This document shows positions 1 to 7,530 of a DNA stretch of 32,292 nt, in pieces (positions within the stretch are counted from its first letter, which is position 1; each line of letters starts with the position of its first letter). This DNA comes from Pseudoxanthomonas mexicana (GTDB taxonomy: Bacteria; Pseudomonadota; Gammaproteobacteria; Xanthomonadales; Xanthomonadaceae): the NCBI RefSeq assembly GCF_001556105.1, contig NZ_LSIF01000047.1, forward strand, positions 1 through 32,292, in the 5' to 3' direction. The position numbers and the translations under genes were made by a program. Below the pieces are notes generated by a model. The model worked only from the letters and a program-made list of their open reading frames with translations. It ran no database searches and was not told the DNA's origin.

Positions 1-42
1 GGGTGGGGTGAGGGGGTAGCCGCGATGTGAGGTTTTCTTCTT

Positions 43-113
43 TCTGTGGGAGCGACGTCAGTCGCGATGGGCTATCGGTAGCGCTTCATCGCGACTTACG
101 TCGCTCCCACAGA
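43..113. repeat. REP-like palindromic hairpin, copy 1
   Basis: Two 27-nt arms (43-69 and 87-113) are reverse complements with one mismatch and are separated by a 17-nt loop. The core of each arm is TGTGGGAGCGACGTCAGTCG. The same core forms a perfect hairpin at 24323-24390, so this is a dispersed family. Short intergenic palindromes of this kind (REP elements, often mobilised by TnpA-REP/RAYT transposases) are common in Xanthomonadaceae and Pseudomonas. Family membership is an inference from form and recurrence; no transposase gene lies in this window. Confidence 0.85.
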
Positions 114-130
114 GATAGTGGGCTGCGATC

Positions 131-193
131 CACCCCCTCACCCGTCGCGCGGTTGGCGCGCCACCCTCTCCCCCGCGAGCGGGGGGAGAGGGG
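131..193. repeat. GC-rich intergenic palindrome
   Basis: This C-rich stretch ends in a strong hairpin. CCCTCTCCCCC at 164-174 pairs with GGGGGAGAGGG at 182-192 around a short GC-rich loop. Its left part, CACCCCCTCACCC at about 130-142, is the reverse complement of the G-rich run at 6-17, so the REP-like hairpin between them is itself bracketed by inverted copies. A related but shorter hairpin is at 2043-2066. It looks like a dispersed non-coding intergenic element; no function is evident. Confidence 0.55.
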
Positions 194-207
194 CATTCCG
201 GATACGC

Positions 208-237
208 AAAAAAAACGGCGCCTCTTGGCGCCGTTTT
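208..237 (-). terminator. Rho-independent terminator of the M28 peptidase gene
   Basis: AAAACGGCGCC (212-222) and GGCGCCGTTTT (227-237) form an 11-bp perfect stem with a 4-nt loop. Read on the minus strand it is followed by an eight-T run, complementary to the A run at 208-215. It lies 24 nt past the stop codon of the minus-strand peptidase gene. Confidence 0.9.
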
Positions 238-260
238 CATGCTGCATCGGAACGTACGAA

Positions 261-1961
261 TTACTGCTTCGCCGGTTCCGCCTTCATCATCGTGTCGCGC
301 GCGGCCTTGAACGGGTTGCCTTCGTGCCAGTTCGGCCACTTGTCCTCGACGGCCAGGTCCTTGCCGACGCCGTACAGCGCCTGCAGGTCCTGCACCACGC
401 CGTCCAGCTTCCAGCCGTCGTGCACTTCATCGCTGGCCTGGTGGTAGCGCTTGGCATACTCCTCGCTCGCCGCCTTGCCCGCGTCGACGCCGCCGTCCAG
501 CAGGTCGTTGCCGCCCTTGGCGTACAGCGCCGGCACGCCGGCCTTGGCGAAGTTGAAGTGGTCGCTGCGGAAGTAGTAACCGCCGGCCGGGTTGCCTTCC
601 TCGGCGAGCACGCGGCCCTGCTGGTCGGCGTGGACCTTCAGCATGTCTTCCAGTTCGGAGTTGCCCTTGCCGGTGACGACGAAGTCGCGCGACTTGCCGC
701 CGACGCTCATCGCGTCGAGGTTGATCACGCCGGCGATCTTGTCGAGCGGGAAGGTCGGGTGCGCGACGTAGTACTTGGAACCCAGCAGGCCGGATTCCTC
801 CAGCGTGACCGCCACGAAGACCACCGAGCGCGCAGGCTTCGGATCCTGGTGGGTAAAGGCTTCGGCGATCTCGAGGATGCCGGCCACGCCGGTCGCGTTG
901 TCGACAGCACCGTTGTAGACGTTGTCGCTCTCTTCGCCTTCATGCTTGCCCAGGTGGTCCCAGTGCGCCATGTACAGCACGGCCTCGTCGGGCTTGCTCG
1001 CGCCCGGCAGCACGCCGATGACGTTGCGCGAGGTCTTCTCGGTGATGCTGCTCTTCAGCGCCGCGGACGCCTGCGCCTTCAGCGACACGGGCTTGAAGCC
1101 GCGCTTGCCGGCATTGGCGTAGGCCTCGTCGAGGCTCAGCCCGGCATCGGCGAACAGCTGCTTGGCGGCCTCTGCACTCAGCCAGCCCTGCAGCGGAATG
1201 CGCTTCTCCGGATCGTCCTTGGCCGGCAGGTCGTACTGCGCGCCGGACCAGGAGTTCTTCACCACGTCCCAGCCGTAGCTCGCGCCGGCGGTGTCGTGCA
1301 CGATCAGCGCGGCGGCGGCGCCCTTGCGCGCGGCCTCTTCGAACTTGTACGTCCAGCGCCCGTAGTAGGTCATGCGGTTGCCGCCGAACAGCGTCTCGTC
1401 CTTGCCGTGGAAGCCCGGGTCGTTGACGAACATCACGACGGTCTTTCCGGTCCAGTCCTGGCCGGCGTAATCGTTCCATTTCTGTTCCGGCGCGTCGACG
1501 CCGTAGCCGACGAACACCAGCTCGCTGGCATCCAGCTTGACCTCGGTCTGGCCGGTGCGGGTGCCGATGACGTAGTCGGTGCCGAACGTCAGGTCGCGCG
1601 CGCCGGCCGACGTGGTCAGTTTCAGCGAGGTCGCGGTTTCGTCCGCGGTGGTTTCCACCATCGGCACGTCCTGGAAGTAGCTGCCGTTGTTGCCCGGCTG
1701 CAGGCCGATGCGCTTCATCTGCGCTTCGAGGTAGGCGGCGGTCTTCTCTTCGCCGACCGAACCGGGCGCGCGGCCTTCGAACTCGTCCGATGCCAGCGTG
1801 TTCACCATCTCGGCGAAATCGCCTTCGGTGATGTCGGCGGTGAAGGTATGGGCGGCGGCGGGCGGCGGCGTGGCCGCCTCGGGCGCGGGGGCCGCGGGTT
1901 CTTGCTTGCACGCGGCCAGGGCGGCTGCGGTGGCGAGCACCAGCATCAACTTGCGGGACAT
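261..1961 (-). CDS. M28 family zinc metallopeptidase, lipoprotein
   Basis: This 566-residue exported peptidase has a lipoprotein signal with lipobox LAAC (Cys18) and an Ala/Pro-rich linker to about residue 38, so it is probably membrane-anchored facing the periplasm. The C-terminal half carries the co-catalytic di-zinc set of family M28: His333 and Asp335 in AHWDHLG, Asp354 in NGAVDNATG, Glu388-Glu389 in LEESG, Asp416 in INLDAM and His468 in FRSDHF. The segment between about residues 110 and 300 fits a protease-associated (PA) insert. Family members are aminopeptidases or carboxypeptidases of broad specificity; the substrate cannot be read here. The start is fixed by a GAGGAA Shine-Dalgarno, which together with the ATG sits inside a perfect hairpin (1960-1990). 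It is monocistronic, with its own terminator. Confidence 0.93.
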   Translation of the reverse strand: MSRKLMLVLATAAALAACKQEPAAPAPEAATPPPAAAHTFTADITEGDFAEMVNTLASDEFEGRAPGSVGEEKTAAYLEAQMKRIGLQPGNNGSYFQDVPMVETTADETATSLKLTTSAGARDLTFGTDYVIGTRTGQTEVKLDASELVFVGYGVDAPEQKWNDYAGQDWTGKTVVMFVNDPGFHGKDETLFGGNRMTYYGRWTYKFEEAARKGAAAALIVHDTAGASYGWDVVKNSWSGAQYDLPAKDDPEKRIPLQGWLSAEAAKQLFADAGLSLDEAYANAGKRGFKPVSLKAQASAALKSSITEKTSRNVIGVLPGASKPDEAVLYMAHWDHLGKHEGEESDNVYNGAVDNATGVAGILEIAEAFTHQDPKPARSVVFVAVTLEESGLLGSKYYVAHPTFPLDKIAGVINLDAMSVGGKSRDFVVTGKGNSELEDMLKVHADQQGRVLAEEGNPAGGYYFRSDHFNFAKAGVPALYAKGGNDLLDGGVDAGKAASEEYAKRYHQASDEVHDGWKLDGVVQDLQALYGVGKDLAVEDKWPNWHEGNPFKAARDTMMKAEPAKQ

Positions 1962-1990
1962 CGGGATTCCTCAACGAACGGAATCCCGAT
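1960..1990 (-). promoter_or_regulatory. Perfect inverted repeat covering the RBS and start codon of the M28 gene
   Basis: ATCGGGATTCC at 1960-1970 and GGAATCCCGAT at 1980-1990 are exact reverse complements with a 9-nt spacer. On the minus strand the 3' arm contains most of the Shine-Dalgarno (GAGGAA) and the first two bases of the ATG. If the transcript starts upstream, the ribosome-binding site would be locked in an 11-bp stem. A TAGAAT hexamer (minus strand, 1989-1994) resembles a -10 box. If that box is used, transcription would begin inside the repeat, which would then be a DNA operator rather than an RNA structure. Confidence 0.7.
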
Positions 1991-2042
1991 TCTAGCTACA
2001 AAGGGCGGGACAGGCTTTGCTGGAAGCGCGCCCCCACCCCAA

Positions 2043-2066
2043 CCCTCCCCCGCAGGCGGGGGAGGG
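2043..2066. repeat. GC-rich intergenic hairpin
   Basis: CCCTCCCCCGC (2043-2053) and GCGGGGGAGGG (2056-2066) are perfect 11-bp arms around a 2-nt centre. It is related in composition to the palindrome at 131-193. It lies just past the stop of the minus-strand VNG-repeat gene and may end that transcript, but there is no T-run, so classical intrinsic termination is not supported. Confidence 0.6.
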
Positions 2067-2077
2067 GGCAGAACTGC

Positions 2078-2737
2078 TTACTCGGCCGGCGCGGTGTCGG
2101 TGCTGAAGGACGTGGCGGTGGCGCCGGTGACCGGGCCGATCTTGGCGCTGGTGTGCACGTACAGGGTGACCGCGCGCTCGAACACCAGCGGACCTTCGAC
2201 CACGGCGTTGGGGCCGATGATGATGCGCGGGTCGCGCTTGACGTTCAGGCGGATGCCCTGCGGCTTCTCGACCTTGATGCCGCCCTTGACGCGCGAGCCG
2301 ACGCCGACGGTGACGTCGCCGTTGACGGTCTCGATGCTCCCGGCCAGTTGCGTGGCCACCAGGCCGATGGCGCCGTTGACGGTCTCGATGCCGCCGCCGA
2401 CGGTGGTGCCGCGGTCGGTGAAGATGCTGCCGTTGACGGTCTCGATGTCCTTGCGGACCTGCACGTCCTTGCCGACGCGGATCGAGCCGTTGACGGTTTC
2501 CAGCGAATCGACGCGGGCCTTGTCGCCGACATTGATGCTGCCGTTGACGGTGCTGGCGTCCTCGGCGCTGACGCCGTCGCCGATGCGGATGCTGCCGTTG
2601 ACGGTATCCAGGTCGCCATAGGTCTGGCCGGCGTCGGCGGTGATGCTGCCGTTGACCTTGGAGATTTCCTGCTGGGCCAGCGCGGGGGTGGTGGCGAAGG
2701 CCAGGGTCAGCAGCAGGGCAGTACGGGGACGGATCAT
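2078..2737 (-). CDS. Exported VNG-repeat protein, probable beta-solenoid
   Basis: This 219-residue protein has a signal peptide ending at about residue 21 (PALA/QQ). The mature part opens with seven copies of a (K/T)VNG(S/A/D)(I/V) motif, with the Asn at residues 29, 47, 65, 83, 102, 121 and 139. The spacing is 18 or 19 residues with alternating hydrophobic positions, as expected for coils of a parallel beta-solenoid. The last 70 residues lack the motif but keep short beta-like repeats (IIIGPNAVVEGPLV). I recognise no characterised family; it resembles small polymer-forming or DUF4097-like periplasmic proteins in style only. The start at 2737 has a GAGAGG ribosome site; an earlier in-frame start at 2827 would precede an implausible Pro-rich leader. 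At DNA level the repeats show as GCCGTTGACGGT about every 54-57 nt. It is divergent from gpmI. Confidence 0.85.
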   Translation of the reverse strand: MIRPRTALLLTLAFATTPALAQQEISKVNGSITADAGQTYGDLDTVNGSIRIGDGVSAEDASTVNGSINVGDKARVDSLETVNGSIRVGKDVQVRKDIETVNGSIFTDRGTTVGGGIETVNGAIGLVATQLAGSIETVNGDVTVGVGSRVKGGIKVEKPQGIRLNVKRDPRIIIGPNAVVEGPLVFERAVTLYVHTSAKIGPVTGATATSFSTDTAPAE

Positions 2738-2834
2738 GGGGTTGCCTCTCGGGTGGTCTCGAAGGGTCTGATGCGCCGGCGCGGTGGATGGTTTAAGCGA
2801 CGGTGCGGCGGGCATGCATGGCACCATGCTTCGC

Positions 2835-2840
2835 TACAAT
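2835..2840 (+). promoter_or_regulatory. Possible -10 box for gpmI
   Basis: TACAAT (five of six consensus bases) lies 32 nt before the gpmI GTG, within the 135-nt gap divergent from the VNG-repeat gene. No convincing -35 hexamer is present at the right distance; a small GCATG/CATGC inverted repeat (2816-2829) overlaps the upstream spacer. This is a tentative call. Confidence 0.35.
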
Positions 2841-2872
2841 CGGCACCTGCCTGAAGTCACTGGAATCCTGCC

Positions 2873-4420
2873 GTGTCCGCATCCCCTGCGCCCGTGAAGC
2901 GTCCCAAGCCCGTCGTGCTGCTGATCCTGGATGGCTGGGGGCATCGCGAAGACCCTACGGACAACGCGCTGGCGCAGGCCGAGCTGCCGAACTGGCGACG
3001 CCTGCTGGCCACGGCGCCGCATACGCTGATCCACACCGAGGGCCGCCACGTCGGCCTGCCGGACGGGCAGATGGGCAACTCCGAAGTGGGCCACATGAAC
3101 CTGGGTGCGGGCCGCATCGTCTACCAGGACCTGACCCGCATCGACGCCGCCATCGAAGACGGCAGCTTCTACACGAACGCGGAACTGGTCGCGGCGTGCG
3201 ATGCCGCCAGGACGGGCAACAAGACGCTGCACGTGTTCGGCCTGCTGTCGCCGGGCGGCGTGCACAGCCATGAGCTGCACATCTTCGCGATGCTGGAGCT
3301 GGCCAAGCGCCAGGGCGTACCCCGCGTGGCGGTGCATGCCTTCCTCGATGGCCGCGACACGCCGCCGAAATCCGCCGAGCCCAGCCTGCGCGCCTTGCAG
3401 GACCTGTGCGCGACGCTCGGTAACGCGCACATCGCCTCGGTCAGCGGCCGCTATTACGCGATGGACCGCGACAAGCGCTGGGATCGCGTGCGGCTGGCGT
3501 GGGACGCCATCGTCGAGGCGAAGAGCGGGCATCGCGCCGCGAATGGCGTGGCCGCGCTGGAGGACGCGTACGCGCGCGGCGAGAACGACGAGTTCGTGCT
3601 GCCGACCGTGATCGATGGCGCCCAGCCGATGGCCGACGGTGATGTGGTGGTGTTCATGAATTTCCGCGCCGACCGCGCGCGCCAGCTGTCGGCGGCGTTT
3701 GTGTCGCCGGCGTTCGACGGTTTCGAACGGCGCGTGCCGGCGCTCGCGCGCTACGTCTGCCTGACCGAGTACGACGCCAAGCTGCCGGCGCCGGTCGCGT
3801 TCGCACCGGACGACCTGCGGCAGACGTTCGGCGAGCTGTTGGCCGACGCCGGCCTGACCCAGCTGCGCATCGCCGAGACGGAGAAGTACGCGCACGTGAC
3901 CTTCTTCTTCAGCGGCGGACGCGAGGATGTGTTCGACGGCGAGGAGCGCATCCTGGTGCCGAGCCCGAAGGTCGCGACCTACGACCTGCAGCCGGAAATG
4001 AGCTGTCCCGAACTGACCGAGAAGCTGGTCGAGGCGATCGGCTCAGGGCGCTTCGACGCGATCGTCTGCAACATCGCCAATCCCGACATGGTCGGCCACA
4101 GCGGCGACCTGCAGGCGGCGATCCTGGCCGCGCAGGCGGTGGACAAGGCGATCGGTGCAGTGGATGCCGCCGTGCGTAACGCCGGTGGCGCGATGATCAT
4201 CACCGCCGACCATGGCAACCTGGAAATGATGCGCGATCCCTCGACCGGTCAGCCGCATACGGCGCACACCGTCGGCCCGGTGCCGCTGGTGTTCGTCGGT
4301 GAGCGTGCGGTCACGCTGCGCAGCGGCGGCGCGTTGCGCGACGTCGCGCCCACGCTGCTTGCGCTGCTCGGCCTGCCGCAGCCGGCCGACATGAGCGGCC
4401 GCAGCCTGATCGACGCCTGA
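2873..4420 (+). CDS. gpmI: 2,3-bisphosphoglycerate-independent phosphoglycerate mutase
   Basis: This cytoplasmic glycolytic enzyme interconverts 3- and 2-phosphoglycerate through a phosphoserine intermediate and needs two Mn ions. The 515-residue length matches the family. Visible motifs are LLILDGWG with the metal ligand Asp20, GQMGNSEVGH with the nucleophile Ser70, FMNFRADRARQ in the transferase domain, and the C-terminal TADHGNLE metal site. The start is a GTG, 12 codons before the conserved VVLLILDGWG strand. Its stop codon shares one base with the envC start (TGATG), so the two are translationally coupled. Confidence 0.97.
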   Translation: MSASPAPVKRPKPVVLLILDGWGHREDPTDNALAQAELPNWRRLLATAPHTLIHTEGRHVGLPDGQMGNSEVGHMNLGAGRIVYQDLTRIDAAIEDGSFYTNAELVAACDAARTGNKTLHVFGLLSPGGVHSHELHIFAMLELAKRQGVPRVAVHAFLDGRDTPPKSAEPSLRALQDLCATLGNAHIASVSGRYYAMDRDKRWDRVRLAWDAIVEAKSGHRAANGVAALEDAYARGENDEFVLPTVIDGAQPMADGDVVVFMNFRADRARQLSAAFVSPAFDGFERRVPALARYVCLTEYDAKLPAPVAFAPDDLRQTFGELLADAGLTQLRIAETEKYAHVTFFFSGGREDVFDGEERILVPSPKVATYDLQPEMSCPELTEKLVEAIGSGRFDAIVCNIANPDMVGHSGDLQAAILAAQAVDKAIGAVDAAVRNAGGAMIITADHGNLEMMRDPSTGQPHTAHTVGPVPLVFVGERAVTLRSGGALRDVAPTLLALLGLPQPADMSGRSLIDA

Positions 4421-5670
4421 TGCCGCACCGCGTCCGGCTCGCATGCGCCGTCGTCCTGCTCGCGGGACTGTCGCTGGTGGCATCGGCGCAGAATTCGCGC
4501 GAGACCGAGCGCAAGCTGGAACGCGTGCGCAGCGAGCTGAAATCGATCGCGCAGGAGCGCCGCAAGCTGGAAGGCGAACGCGGCACCGCATCGCGCCAAC
4601 TGCGTGATGCCGACGAGCAGGTGGGACGCACCACGCGCTCCCTCTCCGAGACCGAGGTCGCCCTGCGTCGTGAGGCCGCTGCGCTGGAAGAGCTGCAGCG
4701 AAAGCGCGACACCATGCGGACGCAGCAGGCGGCGCAGCGCCTGCAACTGGCGGGGCTGGTGCGCGCGGCCTACCAGCGCGGCGACGATGCGCCGCTGAAG
4801 GTGCTGCTGTCGCAGGACCGCGTGGCCGATGCCAACCGCCTGCTGGCCTATCACCGCTACGTGCAACGCGACCAGGCGCGCCGCATCGAGGCACTGAACA
4901 CCGAACTCGTCGCGCTGGACCAGGTGGAGCACGACATCATCGCCCGCCGCGCCGAGCTGGACACGGCGCGTGCGCGCCAGCGCAGCCAGGTGGCGCAGCT
5001 GGAGAAGGACCGCAAGACACGCGCCAGTCTGGTCGCCGATCTGGACGAGCGCTATCAGGATCGCGCCGCCAAGGAGAAGGCACTCGGCCAGGATGCGCGT
5101 TCGCTCGAAACGCTGCTGAAGAACCTGCGTGCCGCCGCCGCGCGCGCCGAGGCCGAACGTCGTGCCGCCGCGCGTCGCGAAGCAGCCGCGGCGGCCGCGG
5201 CGCAGAAGCGCGACGGCAACGGCACGGCGACGCGGAGCACCCGCCCTGCGCCGCCGCGCCCAGTCGTCGCGTCCGCACCTGCCATGAAGGTGGGTGGACT
5301 GGGCTGGCCGGTGTCGGGCAGCCTGCTGGCGCGTTACGGCGGTCGACTGCCCGATGGCCGTGCCAGCACCGGCGTGCTGATCGGGGCGCCGTCCGGCACG
5401 CCAGTCACCGCCGTGGCGGATGGCACGGTGGTGTTCTCGGAATGGATGACGGGCTACGGCCTGATCCTGATCCTCGACCACGGCAATGGCGATATGAGCC
5501 TGTACGCGCACAACGACAGCCTGTTGAAGGACAGCGGCGACCGGGTGAAACGCGGGGACGCGGTCGCGCGCGTTGGTACCTCCGGTGGCCAGGGGCAGGC
5601 TGCGCTGTACTTCGAACTGCGCCGCAACGGCCAACCGGTCGACCCTGCCTCGTGGCTGCAGCGGCGATGA
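4420..5670 (+). CDS. envC: Murein hydrolase activator EnvC (coiled coil plus LytM domain)
   Basis: This 416-residue periplasmic protein activates N-acetylmuramoyl-L-alanine amidases at the division site. A signal peptide (residues 1-24, ending ASA/Q) is followed by a long charged coiled coil rich in Arg, Glu and Ala to about residue 250. A low-complexity Ala/Arg/Pro linker leads to a C-terminal LytM/M23-like domain (about residues 290-416). That domain lacks the HxxxD zinc motif (the site reads STGVLIGA) and the final HxH (ALYFELR), so it cannot bind zinc normally. This is typical of EnvC, which regulates rather than cuts. It overlaps gpmI by one base and is followed by the S41 protease gene, a common gammaproteobacterial order. 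Confidence 0.93.
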   Translation: MPHRVRLACAVVLLAGLSLVASAQNSRETERKLERVRSELKSIAQERRKLEGERGTASRQLRDADEQVGRTTRSLSETEVALRREAAALEELQRKRDTMRTQQAAQRLQLAGLVRAAYQRGDDAPLKVLLSQDRVADANRLLAYHRYVQRDQARRIEALNTELVALDQVEHDIIARRAELDTARARQRSQVAQLEKDRKTRASLVADLDERYQDRAAKEKALGQDARSLETLLKNLRAAAARAEAERRAAARREAAAAAAAQKRDGNGTATRSTRPAPPRPVVASAPAMKVGGLGWPVSGSLLARYGGRLPDGRASTGVLIGAPSGTPVTAVADGTVVFSEWMTGYGLILILDHGNGDMSLYAHNDSLLKDSGDRVKRGDAVARVGTSGGQGQAALYFELRRNGQPVDPASWLQRR

Positions 5671-5786
5671 ATGGCGCGCCGGGTCCTAACCCGGCTTGAA
5701 CAAACGGGCGTGGGGCGTTCGCGCATAATCCGGTGAACGTTGCACCGGTGTGCGACGTACCATCGAGCACTACCTGGAGCGTCCGC

Positions 5787-7154
5787 ATGCCCTCGCGTTT
5801 TCCCCTGGCCATCCTGACCGTCGCCCTGCTTGCCGCGCTGCCGGCATGGGCGCAGCAACAGGACGCGCCGCTCCCGGAGACGCCGCCGGTGGTGGCCCCG
5901 AGCGATGATCCGGACGCTGCCGAGAATGCGCCGTCGAAGGTGCCGCTCGAGGAGATCCGTCGCTACGTGGCGGTGTTCAATGCAGTCAAGGAAGCGTACG
6001 TCGAGCCGGTCGAGGACAAGAAGCTGATGCAGTCCGCGATCCGCGGGTTGCTGCTCGACCTGGATCCGCACAGCACGTATTTCGACAAGGCCGATTCCGA
6101 GGCCTTCGACGAACAGGCCAATGGCGCCTACGAAGGCATCGGCGTCGAACTGATGCAGCAACCCGACCGCACCCTGCTGGTCGTGTCGCCGATCGACGAC
6201 ACGCCCGCCGCGAAGGCCGGCATCAAGTCCGGCGACCTCATCACCGCCATCGACGGCAAGCCGATCAGTGCCGAAGACGGCATGGAACCGTTGCGTGGCG
6301 CCCCGGGCAGCAAGATCGTGCTGACCATCGCGCGCGAGGGCACGCCGAAGCCCTTCGATGTGCCGCTGACGCGCGAAACCATCCGCGTCAACAGCGTGGC
6401 CAGCCGCATGCTCGAGCCCGGCTACGGCTACGTGCGGATCAAGGCGTTCCAGACCGACACCGCCGCCGAGTTCCAGCGCCAGATCGACAAGCTGCAGCAG
6501 AACGGCAAGCTGCGTGGCGTCGTGCTGGACCTGCGCAGCAATCCCGGCGGCCTGCTGCTCGCCGCTGTGCAGGTGGCGGACGACCTGCTTGAGAAGGGCA
6601 CCATCGTCAGCACGCGCGGGCGCATGTCGATCAGTGATTCCAAGTTCGACGCGACGCCGGGCGACCGCCTCAACGGCGCGCCGGTGGTGGTGCTGGTCGA
6701 CGCCGGCTCCGCCAGCGCCTCGGAAGTGCTGGCCGGCGCGTTACGCGACAACAATCGTGCGCGCGTGGTCGGCAGCCGCACCTTCGGCAAGGGCTCCGTG
6801 CAGACGGTGCTGCCGCTGGACAACGGCGATTCGGTCAAGCTGACTACGGCGCGCTATTACACGCCGAGCGGCAAGTCGATCCAGGCCAGCGGCATCGTCC
6901 CCGATGTCGTGGTGAAGCCCGAACAGGGCGGCAAGCCCGGCACCGCCGAGGTCGGCCCCGATGGCCAGCCCTACATCACCGAAGCCACGTTGCCGGGCCA
7001 CCTGCGCGGCGATGAGGAAGGTGCTGCGGGCTACCTGCCTGGCGACGTACTGGACGGCGATGCGCCGATCACGGCGGCGCTGGTGGAGTTGAAGAAGGTG
7101 GCGGCGACGGCACGTGCGACCGACCCCGGGGCCGCCGCCAAGCAGGTGCGCTGA
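5787..7154 (+). CDS. ctpA: S41 family carboxy-terminal processing protease
   Basis: This 455-residue periplasmic serine protease trims or degrades exported proteins from the C-terminus. A signal peptide ends near WAQ (residues 21-23). A PDZ domain at about residues 115-190 contains the ligand-binding GIGVEL and GIKSGDLITAIDG. The tail-specific protease domain has nucleophile Ser310 in GSASASEVLAG and general base Lys335 in RTFGKGSVQ. The 25-residue spacing equals that in the chloroplast D1 protease. The ATG at 5787 has a good CTGGAG ribosome site; the upstream in-frame start at 5733 would put 18 odd residues before the signal peptide. In related genomes it follows envC, where Ctp-type proteases often control peptidoglycan hydrolases; that link is inference. 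Confidence 0.93.
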   Translation: MPSRFPLAILTVALLAALPAWAQQQDAPLPETPPVVAPSDDPDAAENAPSKVPLEEIRRYVAVFNAVKEAYVEPVEDKKLMQSAIRGLLLDLDPHSTYFDKADSEAFDEQANGAYEGIGVELMQQPDRTLLVVSPIDDTPAAKAGIKSGDLITAIDGKPISAEDGMEPLRGAPGSKIVLTIAREGTPKPFDVPLTRETIRVNSVASRMLEPGYGYVRIKAFQTDTAAEFQRQIDKLQQNGKLRGVVLDLRSNPGGLLLAAVQVADDLLEKGTIVSTRGRMSISDSKFDATPGDRLNGAPVVVLVDAGSASASEVLAGALRDNNRARVVGSRTFGKGSVQTVLPLDNGDSVKLTTARYYTPSGKSIQASGIVPDVVVKPEQGGKPGTAEVGPDGQPYITEATLPGHLRGDEEGAAGYLPGDVLDGDAPITAALVELKKVAATARATDPGAAAKQVR

Positions 7155-7182
7155 GCTGCCGGCCGACGCTGCTGCTCAGCGC
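7148..7182. terminator. Symmetrical hairpin across two convergent stop codons
   Basis: GCGCTGAGC (7148-7156) and GCTCAGCGC (7174-7182) are perfect 9-bp arms. The left arm contains the TGA of the S41 protease gene and the right arm contains the stop (TCA on plus) of the DUF1820 gene. It could act as a shared bidirectional barrier or mRNA 3'-end stabiliser. No T-run follows on either side, so intrinsic termination is uncertain. Confidence 0.4.
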
Positions 7183-7496
7183 GGCTTTGCCGGCATCGGG
7201 AACGGCGTGACGACCTTTTCGCCGGTGGCGGCGTCGCGGATCGCGGACTGGCCTTTGCGCTCCACTTCCTCGATGCGGATGATGCTCTGCATCGGCAGGT
7301 GCAGCACCTTGGTGCCGCCGAACTCGTCGCGCAGGCGCTCTTCGGTCGGGTCGACCACCAGGCCTTCATGCACGTCGAACACCAGGTCGGCGACTTCGGT
7401 GAAACCCCACAGTCCGCTGGCCGCGACGCTGCGCGCGTAGAGCTCGTAGACCTTGGTGTGGTTGTGGAACGTGACCTTGTAGAGCGTGTTCTTCAT
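7176..7496 (-). CDS. DUF1820 family protein
   Basis: This small 106-residue soluble protein matches the DUF1820 family by its order of conserved phrases: KVTFHNHTKVYELYARSV, LWGFTEVADLVFD, LVVDPTEERLRDEF and HLPMQSIIRIEEVE. The family is widespread in gammaproteobacteria and has no established function. The start is MKNTLYKV at 7496; the longer in-frame reading to 7601 runs through the rhomboid 3' end and is implausible. There is no signal peptide or membrane segment. It lies downstream of, and co-directional with, the rhomboid gene, with a 34-nt gap. Confidence 0.88.
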   Translation of the reverse strand: MKNTLYKVTFHNHTKVYELYARSVAASGLWGFTEVADLVFDVHEGLVVDPTEERLRDEFGGTKVLHLPMQSIIRIEEVERKGQSAIRDAATGEKVVTPFPMPAKPR

Positions 7497-7530
7497 GCCG
7501 CGATTATAGATCGCACAACAAGGCGGCAGC

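Noticed and set aside
27..2621. 864-codon open frame on the plus strand
   Set aside because: It lies antisense to two well-supported exported proteins; the product is Arg/Val/Leu-biased with no domain. It is a GC-content shadow.
4420..5670. Active M23 endopeptidase
   Set aside because: Both zinc motifs are missing in the C-terminal domain; the coiled coil and position indicate the EnvC activator.
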